Assembly: GCF_006337065.1 (NCBI RefSeq)
Contig: NZ_CP040872.1
Span: 1,426,001 to 1,490,000 of the forward strand
Direction of reading: 5' to 3'
Length of the DNA: 64,000 nt
DNA from: Agromyces laixinhei
GTDB lineage: Bacteria; Actinomycetota; Actinomycetes; Actinomycetales; Microbacteriaceae
In this document: positions 26,894-36,258 of the stretch, in pieces
Position numbering within the stretch: position 1 is the first letter of the stretch
Layout of the letters: every line of letters begins with the position of its first letter
The notes under the pieces: generated by a model
Seen by the model: the letters and a program-made list of their open reading frames with translations, nothing else
Database searches by the model: none
What the model was told of the DNA's origin: nothing
Made by a program: the position numbers and the translations under genes

Positions 26894-27222
26894 TCGTGCC
26901 TCCTCAGCAACGCGCTCAACGCTATCCGGAGGCTCTGACGCGAACAACGAACAGACCGGTCACGGGCTGGAAATGCGACGAAGGGCGTATCCGGAGGTGG
27001 GGCGTGTATGCCGAGAAGCGTCTACGACTGGTGGATGTGGTGTCGGCCGATCTGAGCCTAGATGTCCCGCTTGTGGAGCGTCTCGCCACCGAAGTTCAAC
27101 TTCGGCGCGAGCGCTTTCGTCGCAGCCGAGATCGAGTGGTTAGTCACCGAGCCGCTCGGTGGTCATCCGAGCCGCGCGATCGCGAACTTAGGGAGGGAGC
27201 CTAATGGCTGTAAGGAGGGAGC
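26894..27222. other. Intergenic region upstream of kinase, with a 22-bp imperfect tandem repeat
   Basis: No gene is visible. At 27190-27211 and 27212-27233 stand two copies of a 22-bp unit starting GGAGGGAGCCT with two differences; the second copy contains the stop codon and last three codons of the peptidoglycan-binding gene, so the first is a duplicated gene end. The rest should hold the promoter of the kinase-regulator operon, but no clear -35/-10 pair was identified. Confidence 0.5.
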
Positions 27223-27678
27223 CTACTGGTTGTAAAAGGTCGCGTGGAGTGACCGAGTCAGTCCCCACCAGCTGTTGGGGCCCATAACGCCGTCAACTGG
27301 GCCCGAGTAGAATCCGGTCTGTCGTGCATATTCTTGAATAGCTCGGTATGTGTTCGTACCCGGGATCCCGTCGACTGGCCCACCATAGCCGTAGATTCTA
27401 AGCCAGGACTGGAAGCCCTTCCAGCTGTTTACCCCCATGGCCCCGTCGACCGGCCCTGTATACCTGAAGTCATTTGCGTATGCCAGTGCGGGACCGCCTT
27501 GGACGCGACATTGTGTGAGCGTCGAGAGGTAAGTGTCGAAGATGTCGTCGCTATGAACATTGAGCAAACAGTAGTCCGTCCAAGTGTTGGCCTGAGCTGG
27601 CACTGCGCCTCCTAGAGCAATGGCAACCCCCAGAACGGCTGTTGCGGCTGTTGAGATGAACACCTTGCGACGCCTCAT
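27223..27678 (-). CDS. Secreted protein with three peptidoglycan-binding-type repeats
   Basis: A 151-residue exported protein. MRRRKVFISTAATAVLGVAI is a Sec signal with cleavage after AQA (about 30). Three repeats follow, each with a GPVDG-x-x-G-x-NS/TYW-type core: YTGPVDGAMGVNSWKGFQSW, YGGPVDGIPGTNTYRAIQEY and YSGPVDGVMGPNSWWGLTRS. This spacing resembles PG_binding_1-like helical modules, so binding to cell wall is likely; there is no catalytic domain. AAGGAG precedes the ATG at 27678. Two cysteines near the N-terminus may pair. Confidence 0.75.
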   Translation of the reverse strand: MRRRKVFISTAATAVLGVAIALGGAVPAQANTWTDYCLLNVHSDDIFDTYLSTLTQCRVQGGPALAYANDFRYTGPVDGAMGVNSWKGFQSWLRIYGYGGPVDGIPGTNTYRAIQEYARQTGFYSGPVDGVMGPNSWWGLTRSLHATFYNQ

Positions 27679-27877
27679 TTGTATTCTCCTTGCTTGAATT
27701 CTGTACAGCGACGGTTGGTCGTTGCTGGAAATGGAAACTTCGTGCGTCGTTATTCTTTCGCGCTCAGCCAGCACCATCAATGTGCCGAAGGGCACATTCT
27801 TTCTTCGGCCGCCGCCGCGGAACCGTCGGGATTGCCTCCGTCTGGTGTAGGCTCTGCGCAACCACCGTGTGCTCCGA

Positions 27878-28879
27878 CTAAACCGCCGCGCTCGGAACCA
27901 GCGTGAGCAGCGAGGCCTCGGGAGGGCAGGCGAAGCGCACCGGAGCGTAGATCGACGTGCCGAGGCCCGCCGACACGTTGAGGAACGCCGACCGCAGCCC
28001 GTGCTGCCAAGTACTGAGCCCCTTTACCTGCTGGCGCGGAATGTCGCAGTTGGTGACGAGGGCGCCGAAACCCGGCACGCAGACCTGGCCACCGTGGGTG
28101 TGCCCGGCGAGTATGAGCTGTGCGCCGTGGTTCACGAACGAGTTGAGCACGCGCAGGTACGGCGCGTGCGTGACGCCCACGGTCACGGTCGGACGAAGGG
28201 CGGCCGGGCCCTGCGTCTGTCGAGGGGATGCCTCGTCGGGCCATGTCTCATCGCCGAGCGGATCGTCGGCGCGAAGCTCGTCGATCGCCGCGGTGATGAG
28301 GTCGAGCCGGTCGTAGCCCTTGTGCGGATCGTCGACGCCGAAGAATTCGAAGTGCGTGCCGTTGAGGTCGAGGGCCGCCGCGGTGTTGTCGAGATCGCGC
28401 CATCCGAGCTCGGCGAAGAAGTTGTGCAGTTCGCCGATGTCGAGCCGCTTCGCGCGAAGACCGAGGCGCGACGGGCCAGTGAAGTAGGCGAGCGGGTTCT
28501 TGAGCACCGGTCCGAAGTAGTCGTTCGAACCGTTGACGAAGACGCCGGGAACGTCGCGGAACGGCTCGAGGGCCCGCCGGACCCCCTCGATGCCGCGTTC
28601 GTGCCCGAGGTTGTCGCCGGTGTCGACGACGAGGTCGGGCCGCAGATCGGCGAGGCTCCGCACCCAGTCCTGCTTGTCGCGCTGCCACGGCGCCATGTGC
28701 AGGTCGGAGAGGTGCAGCACGCGGATCGGCTCGGCACCGGGCGGGAGCACCGGCACATCCGCTCGCCTGAGTGTCCATCTCGTGCGCTCGACGAGCGAAC
28801 CGTACGCGAATGCGGCAGCGCCCGCCGCGGCGATCGCGAGTGCGACCGTCGCGACGGGCGAGGTGCGAGTCGTGGCCAC
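27878..28879 (-). CDS. Membrane-anchored metallophosphoesterase
   Basis: A 333-residue protein: one N-terminal transmembrane helix (VATVALAIAAAGAAAFAYGS) then a calcineurin-like phosphoesterase domain. Metal ligands are visible in HLSDLHM, TGDN, GSNDYFG, VTHAPY and GHTHGGQ. It starts at GTG 28879, 13 bases after the ponA stop, and is thus co-transcribed with ponA; as I recall the same pair occurs in mycobacteria (ponA2-Rv3683). The substrate is unknown; a lipid-linked cell-wall precursor is one possibility. Confidence 0.88.
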   Translation of the reverse strand: MATTRTSPVATVALAIAAAGAAAFAYGSLVERTRWTLRRADVPVLPPGAEPIRVLHLSDLHMAPWQRDKQDWVRSLADLRPDLVVDTGDNLGHERGIEGVRRALEPFRDVPGVFVNGSNDYFGPVLKNPLAYFTGPSRLGLRAKRLDIGELHNFFAELGWRDLDNTAAALDLNGTHFEFFGVDDPHKGYDRLDLITAAIDELRADDPLGDETWPDEASPRQTQGPAALRPTVTVGVTHAPYLRVLNSFVNHGAQLILAGHTHGGQVCVPGFGALVTNCDIPRQQVKGLSTWQHGLRSAFLNVSAGLGTSIYAPVRFACPPEASLLTLVPSAAV

Positions 28880-28892
28880 GAAGTCTGCGTGA

Positions 28893-31574
28893 CTAGTCGT
28901 CGCCGGGGGCGTCGCCGCCTCCGCCGAGCCTGCCGATGGAGATCGTGACCTGATCGCCGGGTTTCGCGGATGCGCCGGCGGCCGGGTTCTGCGAGAGCAC
29001 CACGCCCACCTTCGTCGGGTCCGTCGTGCCCTCGTTCTGGCGCTGCACCCTGAAGCCCGCCTGCTTGAGCGCGGCATCCGCCTGGCCGTCGGTCATGCCG
29101 ACGACGTTCGGCACCCCGGTCATCGAGCCGTTGCTCGTGAAGATGCGAACGGTCGAGCCCTTACCGGCCTGCCCCGTCGGATCGGTGCCCGTGACGGTGC
29201 CCGCCGGCTGGTTCGAGTCCTGCTGGCCGCCGTCTTCCGCGACGAAGCCCGCGGTCTCGAGCGCCTGCTTGGCGGCGTCGAACGAGAGGCCGGTCACCTG
29301 CGGAATGTCGGCGAGCACCTGCTTGAACGCGGACTGGTCGGGATCGGTGAAGTCGGCCCCCCCGTACCGGGTGTCAGCGAGTTCCATGATCGACCGCCAG
29401 ATGCGGTGGCGCGCCCTCGAGGCTTCTCCGCTGTCGAAGTCGACGCGTCGAAGGTTCTGGCGGTTCTCGCCACCGGTGACGTTGCCGACCCAGACTGCGG
29501 TCGACGCGGTTTTGCTCGCGCCGATCATCCAGGTGTCGAAGGCGTCGTCGGTCGTACCCGTCTTGCCGATGTGCTCGATGCCGGTGCCGGTTCTCGACTC
29601 GCCGGCGGTGCCGCCGTTGAAGGTCTGCTTCATCGCATACTGCATCGCAAGCGCGACCTCTGGCGTGACGGCGGCGGTGCACGTCGACTTGGGCGCTTCG
29701 ACGGGCGTGCCGTCGCTCTCCGTGATCGACTCGATCGCGATCGGCGTGCACGTCACACCGTCATTGGCGATGCCGGCGAAGGCCACGGCCATGCTGAGCG
29801 GGGACACCTCTTCGGTGCCGAGCACCGCGGCAGGCTGGAACTCCGCGTCGGGATTGATGGCCTGGCTGCCGTCGGGGTTCAGCACCGGGGTGCCGTCTTC
29901 ATTCCACGCCCACCGCTGCCCGAGTTCGAGACCGTCGGCCCGCTTGACGCCGAACGCCTCTGCCGTCTTCTTGATGCCGCAGAGTTCGACCTGCTGTGCC
30001 ATCGCCATGAACGACGAGTTCACGGAGTACTTCGTCGCGTCGACGGCGTTGTTCGCCGTGCGCGAGTCGTCGTTCTTCGGGTTGTAGCCGGGCGTGCTGA
30101 TGGTGCCGCCGCTGCACGCGCCGGGGAACGAGGCGAACGTTCGTCGTGAGCCGTTGAACGACTCGAGGAGGGAGTGTCCTTCTTTCAGCCACTGGCCGAG
30201 TGTGAACACCTTGAACGTCGAGCCGGGCTGGAAGCCGCTGGATCCGCCGTAGTCGAAGTCGGTGCTGTAGTTGATCGCGGAGGTCGTGGGATCGGTCGCG
30301 AGGATCTCGTCGGCCTGTGAATACGTCTTGTTCTGCGCCATCGCCAGCACCTTGCCGGTGCCGGGCTGCACCGTGACGGCCGCGGACCCGACATCGAATC
30401 GCGGATCGGTGAAGGGCACATTCTCGGCGACGGCCTCGATTGCGCGCTGCTGCAGCTCGGGGTCGAGCGTCGTGTACACCTGCAACCCGCCCTCTTCGAG
30501 CTTGCGCCGGCCCTCGTTGATATCGGTGGTGGCCGGGTCGTCGTAGGAGTGCAGGATCACGTTCTTCACGTAGTCGCAGAAGTACGCGCTGCCGGCAGCA
30601 GTCTGACAGCCCGTGCTCGGCTCCGTGATGACCGGCGTCACCGGGGAGACGACGGCCGCGTCGTGCTCTTCCTGCGTGATCTTGCCGTACTTCAGCATCT
30701 CGTCGAGGATGTAGTCGCGGCGCTGCTTGTTGGCCGCGTACGGCACCGGTTCGCCGGCCTCATTGACGGTGGCCGCGCCGTTCTCGGGGTCGTCGGGCTG
30801 ATCGAGGCGGAACTTCTCGGGGTGGTTGACGATCGCGATGAGGCTCGCGGCCTCGGGGAGCGAGACGTCGGCCGCCGACTTGCCGAAGTAGTACTGCGAC
30901 GCAGACTCGATGCCGTACACCCGCCCGCCGAATGCGGCGATGTTGAGGTAGCCCTTGAGGATCTCGTCCTTCTGGTACTTCTTCTCGAGGGCGATGGCGT
31001 ACTTCATCTCCTTGAGCTTGCGGGAGATGCCGGCATTGCCGTCGGATTCGGTCGCGGCAGCGTACGCTGCGTCGCGCTCCTCTTCGGTCTTCGCATCACG
31101 GATGCCGTTGTTGATGAGCACGTTCTTCACGTACTGCTGCGTGATGGAGGAGCCGCCCTGCGTCTCGCCGCCGATCACGAACTCGTTCATCACCGCGCGA
31201 GTGGTGCCCTGGATGTCGATGCCCGCATGCTCGTAGAACCGCGGGTCTTCGCCTGCGATCGCGGCATCCTTGACATAGAGGCTGATCGCCTCGAACGGAA
31301 CGACCTCGCGGTTCTCGCTGAAGAACGACGCCATGAGTCCCTGCGTGCCGTCGGGCTGCACGGCGTAGATGTCGGTCTTCGCCGAGAGCTCTTTGATGTC
31401 GAGGTAGCCCGGAAGGTTCTCGAAGAGCGAGATGCCGTTGTTGGCGGCCATGCCGGTGACAGCGAGTGCCGGAGTCACGGCGGCGGTGACGAGCACACCG
31501 GCAAGAGCGCTCATGCCGACGATGCCGAGGATTCCGGCACCGACGTCGCTCATCGTTCGTTTTTGGGCAGACAT
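28893..31574 (-). CDS. ponA: Bifunctional penicillin-binding protein with PASTA domains
   Basis: An 893-residue class A PBP, which polymerises and cross-links peptidoglycan at the membrane. One N-terminal membrane helix; glycosyltransferase motifs EDPRFYEHAGID and GGSSITQQYVKN; transpeptidase motifs SxxK in PGSTFKVF, SxN in SVNSSFMAM and KTG in IGKTGTTDD. The C-terminus has two PASTA domains (IPQVTGLSFDAAKQALETAG and VPNVVGMTDGQADAALKQAG). The start is uncertain (31574 ATG preferred; TTG at 31604 or ATG at 31553 possible), since no clear ribosome site is seen. It resembles mycobacterial PonA2 in gene context. Confidence 0.95.
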   Translation of the reverse strand: MSAQKRTMSDVGAGILGIVGMSALAGVLVTAAVTPALAVTGMAANNGISLFENLPGYLDIKELSAKTDIYAVQPDGTQGLMASFFSENREVVPFEAISLYVKDAAIAGEDPRFYEHAGIDIQGTTRAVMNEFVIGGETQGGSSITQQYVKNVLINNGIRDAKTEEERDAAYAAATESDGNAGISRKLKEMKYAIALEKKYQKDEILKGYLNIAAFGGRVYGIESASQYYFGKSAADVSLPEAASLIAIVNHPEKFRLDQPDDPENGAATVNEAGEPVPYAANKQRRDYILDEMLKYGKITQEEHDAAVVSPVTPVITEPSTGCQTAAGSAYFCDYVKNVILHSYDDPATTDINEGRRKLEEGGLQVYTTLDPELQQRAIEAVAENVPFTDPRFDVGSAAVTVQPGTGKVLAMAQNKTYSQADEILATDPTTSAINYSTDFDYGGSSGFQPGSTFKVFTLGQWLKEGHSLLESFNGSRRTFASFPGACSGGTISTPGYNPKNDDSRTANNAVDATKYSVNSSFMAMAQQVELCGIKKTAEAFGVKRADGLELGQRWAWNEDGTPVLNPDGSQAINPDAEFQPAAVLGTEEVSPLSMAVAFAGIANDGVTCTPIAIESITESDGTPVEAPKSTCTAAVTPEVALAMQYAMKQTFNGGTAGESRTGTGIEHIGKTGTTDDAFDTWMIGASKTASTAVWVGNVTGGENRQNLRRVDFDSGEASRARHRIWRSIMELADTRYGGADFTDPDQSAFKQVLADIPQVTGLSFDAAKQALETAGFVAEDGGQQDSNQPAGTVTGTDPTGQAGKGSTVRIFTSNGSMTGVPNVVGMTDGQADAALKQAGFRVQRQNEGTTDPTKVGVVLSQNPAAGASAKPGDQVTISIGRLGGGGDAPGDD

Positions 31575-31727
31575 ATAGTGGAGCGTAACGGAGAAGACTG
31601 ACAAAATCCGCCATGCATGCTGAGCGCGCCATCATGGTGGAGGCTCGCCGATGCACGCGAAACCTGCATTCCGTTCGACACCACAGTGAGTGAGCGATCG
31701 ACGCTCACGGCCGAGAGACGAGGAACC

Positions 31728-31955
31728 ATGACGACCTGGGAGTACATCACCACTCCGCTGATGATCCACAACACGGCGGCGATCCTGAACAACTGGGGTT
31801 CCGAGGGATGGGAGCTCGTGCAGATCGTGCAGGGGCCCGAGGGCGGCCTCGTCGCCTACCTGAAGCGCCCCACTGGCGGCGAATCGTCTGCTGCGGCATC
31901 CGCCGGCGCGGCCGCGGCCGCACAAGCCGCCAAGCAGTTCGAGGGCCAAGCCTGA
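31728..31955 (+). CDS. DUF4177-like small protein
   Basis: A 75-residue protein beginning MTTWEYITTPLMIHN, with NNWGSEGWELVQIV and then an Ala-rich tail. The pattern matches the small DUF4177-type proteins found beside RidA genes in actinobacteria (Rv3678A-like, from memory). GAGGAACC precedes the ATG. Its stop overlaps the RidA start (TGATG). Function unknown. It diverges from ponA across about 150 bases that must contain both promoters. Confidence 0.8.
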   Translation: MTTWEYITTPLMIHNTAAILNNWGSEGWELVQIVQGPEGGLVAYLKRPTGGESSAAASAGAAAAAQAAKQFEGQA

Positions 31956-32425
31956 TGGCCGCCGCCGAAGCACGCCTCGCCGAGCTCGGCATCGAGCTGC
32001 CCGAGGTCGCCACTCCCGTCGCCGCATACGTGCCGGCCGTCGTCACCGGCGCCTACGTCTACACCTCGGGGCAGTTGCCGTTCACGGCGGGTGCGCTGCC
32101 CGCGACCGGCAAGGTCGGCGACGGTCATGGCCTCGTTCCCGCCGCCGACGCGAAGACCTACGCCCGCGCGGCCGTGCTGAACGCCCTCGCGGCGGTTCGT
32201 GCCGAGCTCGGCTCGCTCGACCGCGTCACCCGCATCGTGAAACTCGTCGGCTTCGTGGCATCCGACCCCTCGTTCTCGGGTCAGCCCGGCGTCATCAACG
32301 GGGCATCCGAGCTGCTTGGCGAGATCTTCGGCGACGCGGGTCGTCACGCCCGCTCGGCGGTGGGCGTCGCGGTGCTGCCGCTCGACTCGCCGGTCGAGCT
32401 CGAGCTCGTGGTCGAGTTCGCGTAG
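31955..32425 (+). CDS. RidA/YjgF-family enamine/imine deaminase
   Basis: A 156-residue RidA-type protein. RidA enzymes hydrolyse reactive enamine/imine intermediates from amino acid metabolism and protect PLP enzymes. Typical features are VTGAYVYTSGQLPFTAG, the helix with AAVLNALAAVRAELGSLDRV and the C-terminal ARSAVGVAVLPLDSPVELEL. The usual catalytic Arg region (GxPARS/HARSA) is present as HARSAVG. Length is a little above the 130-residue norm. It is translationally coupled to the DUF4177 gene. Confidence 0.9.
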   Translation: MAAAEARLAELGIELPEVATPVAAYVPAVVTGAYVYTSGQLPFTAGALPATGKVGDGHGLVPAADAKTYARAAVLNALAAVRAELGSLDRVTRIVKLVGFVASDPSFSGQPGVINGASELLGEIFGDAGRHARSAVGVAVLPLDSPVELELVVEFA

Positions 32426-32429
32426 TTCT

Positions 32430-32570
32430 CGCGCTCCTGCGCCGCTGCGCCGCGCGCGCCGCTGCTCGCGTTCCCGCTCCTGCCGCTCGCCGCTGCCGCG
32501 CGCCGCTCCTGCTGCCGCGCGCCGCTGCCGCGCGCCGCTCCTGCTGCCGCTCGCCGCTCCTGCCGCTCGC
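32430..32570. repeat. GC-only low-complexity repeat downstream of ridA
   Basis: About 140 bases built from variants of GCTCCTGCCGC, GCCGCTGCCGC and CGCGCGCCGCT, with almost no A. It is noncoding in any sensible frame and lies between ridA and the large palindrome at 32571. Origin by slippage is likely. Confidence 0.7.
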
Positions 32571-32644
32571 AATGTAGGACGAAGGGCGATGTGTAGGTCG
32601 ACTTGTTCGATGATCGTCCTACACATCGCCCTTCGTCCTACATT
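32571..32644. repeat. Perfect 27-bp palindrome with 20-base loop
   Basis: The arms 32571-32597 and 32618-32644 are perfect complements, starting AATGTAGGACGAAGGGC on each strand, with a 20-base loop. At 27 bp the stem is far longer than a terminator needs and has no T-tract. The outer AATGTAGGACG core recurs in the palindrome at 33786-33855, on the other side of the DUF559-type gene. It looks like a REP-type or small mobile palindromic element. Confidence 0.9.
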
Positions 32645-32747
32645 GCTGACGTGTCGATGACTCCTCCACAGATGGTCGTGTGCAGACATCGTCCACAGAT
32701 GCAGCGTGCGACGGCGCGCAACGGCTCGAGCAGCGGATGCTTCGAGC

Positions 32748-33680
32748 ATGAGACAGCACGATCGAGAGGCCGCCCGTCGTGCCGCCGCCGATCTCGCAGC
32801 GGTCGTGAGCGCGCTCGGCTCACTGCACATCGCGCACCGTGTGCAGCTCCAGGCCGCTGGTGTGTCGGCGCGAGTGCTGCGTGCGGCGGTCGACCGGGGG
32901 TACGTGCGTCGCGTCAGACGCGACTGGTTCGCCGCGCCGACCTGCGATCTTCGGCTGGTTCGAGCCGCGCACGCCGGCGTGACACTCGCCTGCGTTTCGG
33001 CGGCTGTGGTGCACGGCATGTGGGATCTCGAACCGAAGGCGCTCCACGTCAGTGCTGCGCGCAATACACCGCGCATCCACACGAGCATCCCCTCGAAGCC
33101 CGCGTGCGCCCTGCCGCTCCGCAAGCACTGGACGCGGCATCCCGAACCCGACGCTGCGCCGCGGGTTCGTGCCCCCATCCAGTCGGTCGCGAACACGTTG
33201 CTCACGATTGCACGCTGCCAGCCGCTCGAGCAGGCGGTGATCGTCACTGATTCCGCTCTGCGGCGGGGCCTGATCGAACTCGGCGAAGCCAGCGAACTCG
33301 CGGCACGCGATGCCGCGCTCGCAGTGGTGCTCGCGCACGCCGATCCCGCATCGGACTCCGACTCCGAGACCCTCGCGCGCATGCGCCTCGCCCGGCGGGG
33401 CATCGTGATGGTGCCGCAGGTGATCATCGACGGCCATCCGGTCGACGGCCTCATCGGCACGGCGCTCGTGCTGCAACTCGATGGCTTCGGGCCGCACAGC
33501 GAGCGCCGGCAGCACAATCGCGATCTCCGGCAAGACGATCGGCTTCGCCGCAAGGGGTACATCGTGCTGCGGTACAGCCGCGACCTCGTGGTTCGCGAGT
33601 GGTCGATGATCGAGTCGACGGTCCTGGGTCTCGTGCAGAGCGGCAGACACCTGACCGGCGGGCGGCTGCGGGCGTCCTGA
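32748..33680 (+). CDS. DUF559/AbiEi-like protein (putative endonuclease fold)
   Basis: A 310-residue protein common in Microbacteriaceae. The N-terminal part (IAHRVQLQAAGVSARVLRAA, DRGYVRRVRRDWFAAP) resembles the winged-helix of AbiEi-type antitoxins. The C-terminal part (PVDGLIGTALVLQLDGFGPH, RDLRQDDRLRRKGYIVLRYS) resembles the DUF559 Vsr-like nuclease domain, with Asp and His/Gln residues of that family. Biological role unknown. No toxin partner is adjacent. The gene is bracketed by two palindromes sharing a core sequence. Confidence 0.75.
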   Translation: MRQHDREAARRAAADLAAVVSALGSLHIAHRVQLQAAGVSARVLRAAVDRGYVRRVRRDWFAAPTCDLRLVRAAHAGVTLACVSAAVVHGMWDLEPKALHVSAARNTPRIHTSIPSKPACALPLRKHWTRHPEPDAAPRVRAPIQSVANTLLTIARCQPLEQAVIVTDSALRRGLIELGEASELAARDAALAVVLAHADPASDSDSETLARMRLARRGIVMVPQVIIDGHPVDGLIGTALVLQLDGFGPHSERRQHNRDLRQDDRLRRKGYIVLRYSRDLVVREWSMIESTVLGLVQSGRHLTGGRLRAS

Positions 33681-33785
33681 TGCCGCCCGGCGCGTCTTCG
33701 CCGAACCTGGCCTCTGCCGCACCTGCGTGCCGCGCTTACGTGCCGCGCTTGCGTGCCGCGCCTACGCCAGATTCCGCCCAACGAA

Positions 33786-33855
33786 TGTAGGACGTTCGCC
33801 GCAAAGTAGGACGAGCTCGCGTGAGCTCGTCCTACAAAGGGCCCAACGTCCTACA
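33786..33855. repeat. Nested palindrome sharing the TGTAGGACG core
   Basis: Outer arms TGTAGGACGTT (33786-33796) and its complement (33845-33855) enclose an inner 13-bp perfect stem (GTAGGACGAGCTC at 33806-33818 and complement at 33823-33835, loop GCGT). Both stems begin with the same GTAGGACG word as the palindrome at 32571-32644. The structure is unlike a terminator and suggests a repeat family. Confidence 0.88.
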
Positions 33856-33857
33856 AT

Positions 33858-34068
33858 GCGCAGGCGCAGGCGCAGGCGCAGACCACAGGCACAAGTGCAG
33901 GCGCAAGTGCAGGCGCAAGTGCAGGCGCAGGCAAAAGTGCAGGCGCAGGCGCAGGCGCAGATCACAGGCGCAGGCGCAGGCGCGAGTGCAGACCGCAGGC
34001 GCAGGCGCAGATCACAAGTGCAGACCACACGCGCAAGTGCACGCGCAATTGCTGGCGCAGGGGCGCTG
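33858..34068. repeat. CAGGCG-type tandem repeat array
   Basis: About 210 bases of 6-bp units, mostly GCAGGC and GCAAGTGCAG variants, between the nested palindrome and the 3' end of acs. Units are degenerate and have no unique spacers, so it is a microsatellite-like array and not CRISPR. It could extend the acs 3' untranslated region. Confidence 0.85.
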
Positions 34069-34072
34069 CGCC

Positions 34073-36025
34073 CTACTTCACCTGCTCGCTGATGACCTGC
34101 ATGATCGACGTGTCGGCGAGCGTCGTCGTGTCGCCGACCTCGCGTCCCTCTGCGAGATCGCGGAGGAGGCGACGCATGATCTTGCCCGATCGCGTCTTCG
34201 GCAGCTCGTTGACGATGAACACCTGACGGGGCCGGGCGATCGCGCCGATCTGCTGGGCGACGTGCTTGCGCAGTTCGTCGCTCGCTTCTGCGACATCCGT
34301 CACCCTAGCGGCCTGGCTGGTCTTCAGGATCACGAACGCGACGACTGCCTGGCCGGTGGTCTCGTCGGACGCGCCGACGACCGCGGCCTCGGCAGTCCAC
34401 GGGTGGGCGACGAGTGAGGACTCGATCTCGGCGGTCGAGAGCCGGTGGCCCGAGACGTTCATGACGTCGTCGACCCGGCCGAGCAGCCAGATGTCGCCGT
34501 CTTCGTCGCGGCGCGCGCCGTCGCCGGCGAAGTACTTGTCGCCGAACTTCTCCCAGTAGGTCTCCTTGAAGCGCTCGGGGTCGCCCCAGATGCCGCGCAG
34601 CATCGCGGGCCACGGCTCGGTGATCGTGAGGAGGCCGCCGCCTTCGCCCTGGATCGGGTTGCCGTCGTCGTCGACGATGTCGATCGAGACGCCGGGAACC
34701 GGCACCTGCGCCGAACCCGGCTTCAGGTCGGTGACGCCAGGAAGCGCCGAGATCATGATCGCGCCCGTCTCGGTCTGCCACCATGTGTCGACCACAGGGA
34801 TGGAGCCGCCGCCGATGACGTGGCGGTACCAGATCCAGGCCTCGGGGTTGATTGGCTCGCCGACCGAGCCGAGCAGACGCAGCGACCGCACGTTGTAGTC
34901 GTGCACGACATCACGGCCCTGCTTCATGAACGAGCGGATGGCGGTGGGCGCGGTGTAGAGGATCGAGACCTTGTACTTCTCGATGAGCTCCCACCAGCGG
35001 CCGGGGTGCGGAGTGTCGGGGGTGCCCTCGTAGAGCACCTGGGTGGCGCCGTTGGCGAGCGGGCCGTAGACGACGTACGAGTGGCCGGTGACCCAGCCGA
35101 CGTCGGCCGTGCACCAGTAGACGTCGCGCTCGGGGTGCAGGTCGAAGACGTTCTTGTGGGTGAACGCCGTCTGGGTGAGGTAGCCGCCCGACGTGTGCAG
35201 GATGCCCTTGGGGTTGCCGGTGGTGCCCGAGGTGTAGAGGATGAACAGCGGGTGCTCGGCATTGAAGCCCTGCGCGACGTGCTCGGCGTCGACGGCGGCG
35301 AGCTGCTCGCTCCACGACACGTCGCGGCCTTCGACCCAGGCGACATCGCTGCCCGTGCGGTTGACGACGAGCACCGAGCGCACGGTGGTCTCCGCGGCCT
35401 CGATCGCCTCGTCGACGGTCGGCTTGAGCGGGAAGGCCTTGCCCTTGCGGTAGCCGCCGTCTGCCGTGATGACGACCTCGGCCTGGGCATCGTCGATGCG
35501 GGACTGCAGGCTCTTCGAGGAGAAGCCCCCGAAGACGACGGAGTGCACCGCGCCGATGCGCGCGCACGCGAGCATCGCGACGACGGCCTCGGGGATCATC
35601 GGCAGGTAGATGGCGACGCGGTCGCCCGCCTTCACGCCGAGTGCGAGCAGCGCGTTGGCCGCGCGCTTGACCTCGGCGGTGAGCTCGGCGTAGGTGATGG
35701 CTCGGCTGTCGCCGGGCTCGCCCTCGAAGTGGAGGGCGACTCGATCGCCGTTTCCCGCCTCGACGTGACGGTCGAGGCAGTTGTAGGCGACGTTCAGCTC
35801 GCCGTCGTGGAACCACCTGGCGAAGGGCGGATTCGACCAGTCGAGGGTCTGGGTGAACGGAGTGCTCCAGGTGAGGAGCTCGTTGGCCTGGTCTGCCCAG
35901 AAGCCGAGACGGTCGGCCGCGGCGTCTGCATAGAGTTGCTCGCCGGCGACGGCCTGGGCGGCGAACTCGGGGCTCGGGCGGAATCGCCGGATCTCCTCGA
36001 GCGCATGATCGATCTGAACAGTCAT
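34073..36025 (-). CDS. acs: Acetyl-CoA synthetase (AMP-forming)
   Basis: A 650-residue enzyme converting acetate, ATP and CoA to acetyl-CoA. Motifs: [13 protein letters not shown] (P-loop-like A3), [11 protein letters not shown] (A5), [20 protein letters not shown] (A8 hinge) and the C-terminal [11 protein letters not shown], whose Lys is the site of regulatory acetylation in this family. Length fits the 650-residue norm. It diverges from the 6C RNA and tad genes. Only repeats separate its 3' end from the DUF559 gene. Confidence 0.97.
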   Translation of the reverse strand: MTVQIDHALEEIRRFRPSPEFAAQAVAGEQLYADAAADRLGFWADQANELLTWSTPFTQTLDWSNPPFARWFHDGELNVAYNCLDRHVEAGNGDRVALHFEGEPGDSRAITYAELTAEVKRAANALLALGVKAGDRVAIYLPMIPEAVVAMLACARIGAVHSVVFGGFSSKSLQSRIDDAQAEVVITADGGYRKGKAFPLKPTVDEAIEAAETTVRSVLVVNRTGSDVAWVEGRDVSWSEQLAAVDAEHVAQGFNAEHPLFILYTSGTTGNPKGILHTSGGYLTQTAFTHKNVFDLHPERDVYWCTADVGWVTGHSYVVYGPLANGATQVLYEGTPDTPHPGRWWELIEKYKVSILYTAPTAIRSFMKQGRDVVHDYNVRSLRLLGSVGEPINPEAWIWYRHVIGGGSIPVVDTWWQTETGAIMISALPGVTDLKPGSAQVPVPGVSIDIVDDDGNPIQGEGGGLLTITEPWPAMLRGIWGDPERFKETYWEKFGDKYFAGDGARRDEDGDIWLLGRVDDVMNVSGHRLSTAEIESSLVAHPWTAEAAVVGASDETTGQAVVAFVILKTSQAARVTDVAEASDELRKHVAQQIGAIARPRQVFIVNELPKTRSGKIMRRLLRDLAEGREVGDTTTLADTSIMQVISEQVK

Positions 36026-36224
36026 GTTTCTTCAGTCGCTCCTTCGCGAGTCATCTTTCGGATGGGTCGCCTGCCCCACGCAGCACACTACTCGCCGCGC
36101 GGATCGGGTGAAGAATCGTGTCGTTCTGCTGCGTCGCGGCAGCACCGGTTGGATGATTGCTACGCCAAGCTGTGTCCAAGCGCAGAGAATTCTGTGTGTC
36201 GGCACAAATGAGGACAGAAAATGC

Positions 36225-36252
36225 TTGCGCATCCTTCAGCAAGCCGTATGCT
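36225..36252 (+). promoter_or_regulatory. Predicted promoter of 6C RNA
   Basis: TTGCGC (36225-36230) and TATGCT (36247-36252) are separated by 16 bases, a plausible sigma-70-type -35/-10 pair. Transcription would start near 36259, just upstream of the 6C RNA structure. Assignment is by consensus only. Confidence 0.5.
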
Positions 36253-36258
36253 GAGTAC

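Noticed and set aside
32571..32644. Large palindrome as a Rho-independent terminator of ridA
   Set aside because: The 27-bp stem is too long, the loop is 20 bases, no T-tract follows and the core is shared with a second palindrome about 1.2 kb away.
33858..34068. Possible CRISPR array from regularly repeated CAGGCG units
   Set aside because: Units are 6-12 bp, degenerate and without unique spacers; no cas genes are nearby. It is a simple tandem repeat.
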